The notes beneath the pieces are model-generated. The model worked only from the letters and a program-made list of their open reading frames with translations. It was not told the origin of the DNA and made no database searches. The position numbers and the translations under genes are program-made. Below, in pieces: positions 5,400 through 5,760 of a DNA stretch of 5,760 nt; positions within the stretch are counted from its first letter, which is position 1; every line of letters begins with the position of its first letter. Source of the stretch: BMS3Bbin11 sp034659075 (GTDB taxonomy: Bacteria; Pseudomonadota; Gammaproteobacteria; BMS3Bbin11); the NCBI GenBank assembly GCA_034659075.1, contig JAYEGM010000020.1, positions 1-5,760 of the forward strand, given 5' to 3'.

Positions 5400-5585
5400 G
5401 GTGAAAGGTGAAAGGCTAAAGGCTAAAGGAAAATCAAAATCGCAACCCTCTTTTAGCCTTTAGCCTTTAGCCTTTAGCCTTTAGCCTTTAGCCTTTAGCC
5501 TTTAGCCTTTAGCCTTTAGCCTTTAGCCTTTAGCCTTTAGCCTTTAGCCTTTAGCCTTTAGCCTTTAGCCTTTAGCCTTTAGCCT
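5400..5585. repeat. Heptamer array upstream of hisA, at least 19 perfect TTTAGCC units
   Basis: Reading the forward strand: GGTGAAA twice (5400-5413), GGCTAAA twice (5414-5427), a core of GGAAAATCAAAATCGCAACCC (the 5428-5448 stretch), then TTTAGCC in 19 perfect tandem copies (5452-5584), breaking off one base into the next unit at the run of Ns. The opposite arms are inverted, and the core is the same as at 3244-3270 apart from one AAAATC unit and one A/G difference. Because 7 is not a multiple of 3 and each 21 nt has a stop, the array is closed in all frames of both strands. There is no spacer structure, so it is not a CRISPR. Between it and hisA (5334-5399) I see only a small AACCA/TGGTT hairpin (5360-5372) and no convincing promoter. 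Confidence 0.92.
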
Positions 5586-5685
5586 NNNNNNNNNNNNNNN
5601 NNNNNNNNNNNNNNNNNNNNNNNNNNNNNNNNNNNNNNNNNNNNNNNNNNNNNNNNNNNNNNNNNNNNNNNNNNNNNNNNNNNNN
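5586..5685. other. Assembly gap, 100 Ns, inside the heptamer array
   Basis: Exactly 100 Ns is a common placeholder for a scaffold gap of unknown length. It starts within a perfect tandem repeat, which explains why the assembly stopped. The true length of the array, and whether anything else lies in the gap, cannot be read here. Confidence 0.95.
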
Positions 5686-5760
5686 TTAGCCCTTTGCCCC
5701 ACTCTCTTTAGCCCATCATTCGTAATTCGTAATTCAGCCTCCACTTCCCTCGGTCAGCCC
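5686..5760. repeat. Right flank of the gap: degenerate heptamers and an ATTCGTA tandem
   Basis: After the gap, TTAGCCC, TTTGCCC and, a little later, TTTAGCCC look like decayed forms of the TTTAGCC unit. At 5718-5735 ATTCGTA occurs twice in tandem followed by ATTC, a second motif with a 7-nt period. No gene can be supported in these 75 nt; short reverse-strand frames exist, but they are too short to match to anything. Confidence 0.5.

Noticed and set aside
5400..5585. Heptamer array as a CRISPR or as telomere-type DNA
   Set aside because: There are no spacers between units, and the flanking genes are bacterial chromosome genes; similarity to eukaryotic telomere heptamers is superficial.
5686..5760. 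3' end of hisH expected upstream of hisA
   Set aside because: Reverse-strand frames here are under 20 codons before a stop, made partly of tandem repeat, with nothing typical of a HisH C-terminus.

Overview
The window carries a minus-strand block of housekeeping genes from a proteobacterium, most likely an uncultured gammaproteobacterium. In transcription order (right to left) it reads hisA, hisF, hisI, hisE, tatA, tatB, tatC and then the 5' part of a secreted thioredoxin-fold (DUF255-like) protein. The protein sequences are closest in style to gammaproteobacterial versions (TatA, TatC, HisE), and the hisE-tatA-tatB-tatC order is known from Pseudomonas and other Gammaproteobacteria. A run of 100 Ns at 5586-5685 shows this is a scaffold from a draft assembly. 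I cannot name a genus.

The coding parts look ordinary and intact. hisA and hisF are 1 nt apart and hisF and hisI are 2 nt apart, so these three should be translated as a coupled unit. HisA and HisF carry out consecutive middle steps of histidine synthesis, and HisE and HisI the earlier second and third steps. HisI and HisE are separate proteins here, not the HisIE fusion of enterics. tatB and tatC overlap by 4 nt (ATGA). TatA, TatB and TatC make the twin-arginine translocase. TatC has an unusual cytoplasmic tail of about 135 residues, first acidic, then very lysine-rich. The DUF255-like protein has a signal peptide and a CHWC motif and runs off the left edge.

The unusual content is in the non-coding gaps. 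Every gap longer than about 30 nt holds repetitive DNA. (a) Three short elements without transposase (468-626, 2674-2815, 3293-3421) share ends of the form GGGNACCTCT and are each bounded by a 4-nt direct repeat, CTAA, CTAA and TTAA. They look like MITEs moved by one transposase. The first two share an interior; the third has the same ends around a different interior built on an inverted CGTCATTGCGAG module. (b) A heptamer, GGCTAAA/TTTAGCC, forms inverted arrays before hisE and before hisA, each around a common AAAATC-rich core; the hisA array has at least 19 perfect units and runs into the assembly gap. (c) An older inverted repeat surrounds the first MITE.

These repeats touch gene expression signals. 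The third MITE sits inside the hisI-hisE heptamer array, and removing it with one TTAA restores the 7-nt phase exactly. The hisI stop codon lies inside a heptamer. The TTG start of hisE follows an array with no visible ribosome binding site. The end of the second MITE supplies the -35 half of the best tatA promoter. No new enzymatic or defence system is visible; the novelty is this layered repeat ecology.
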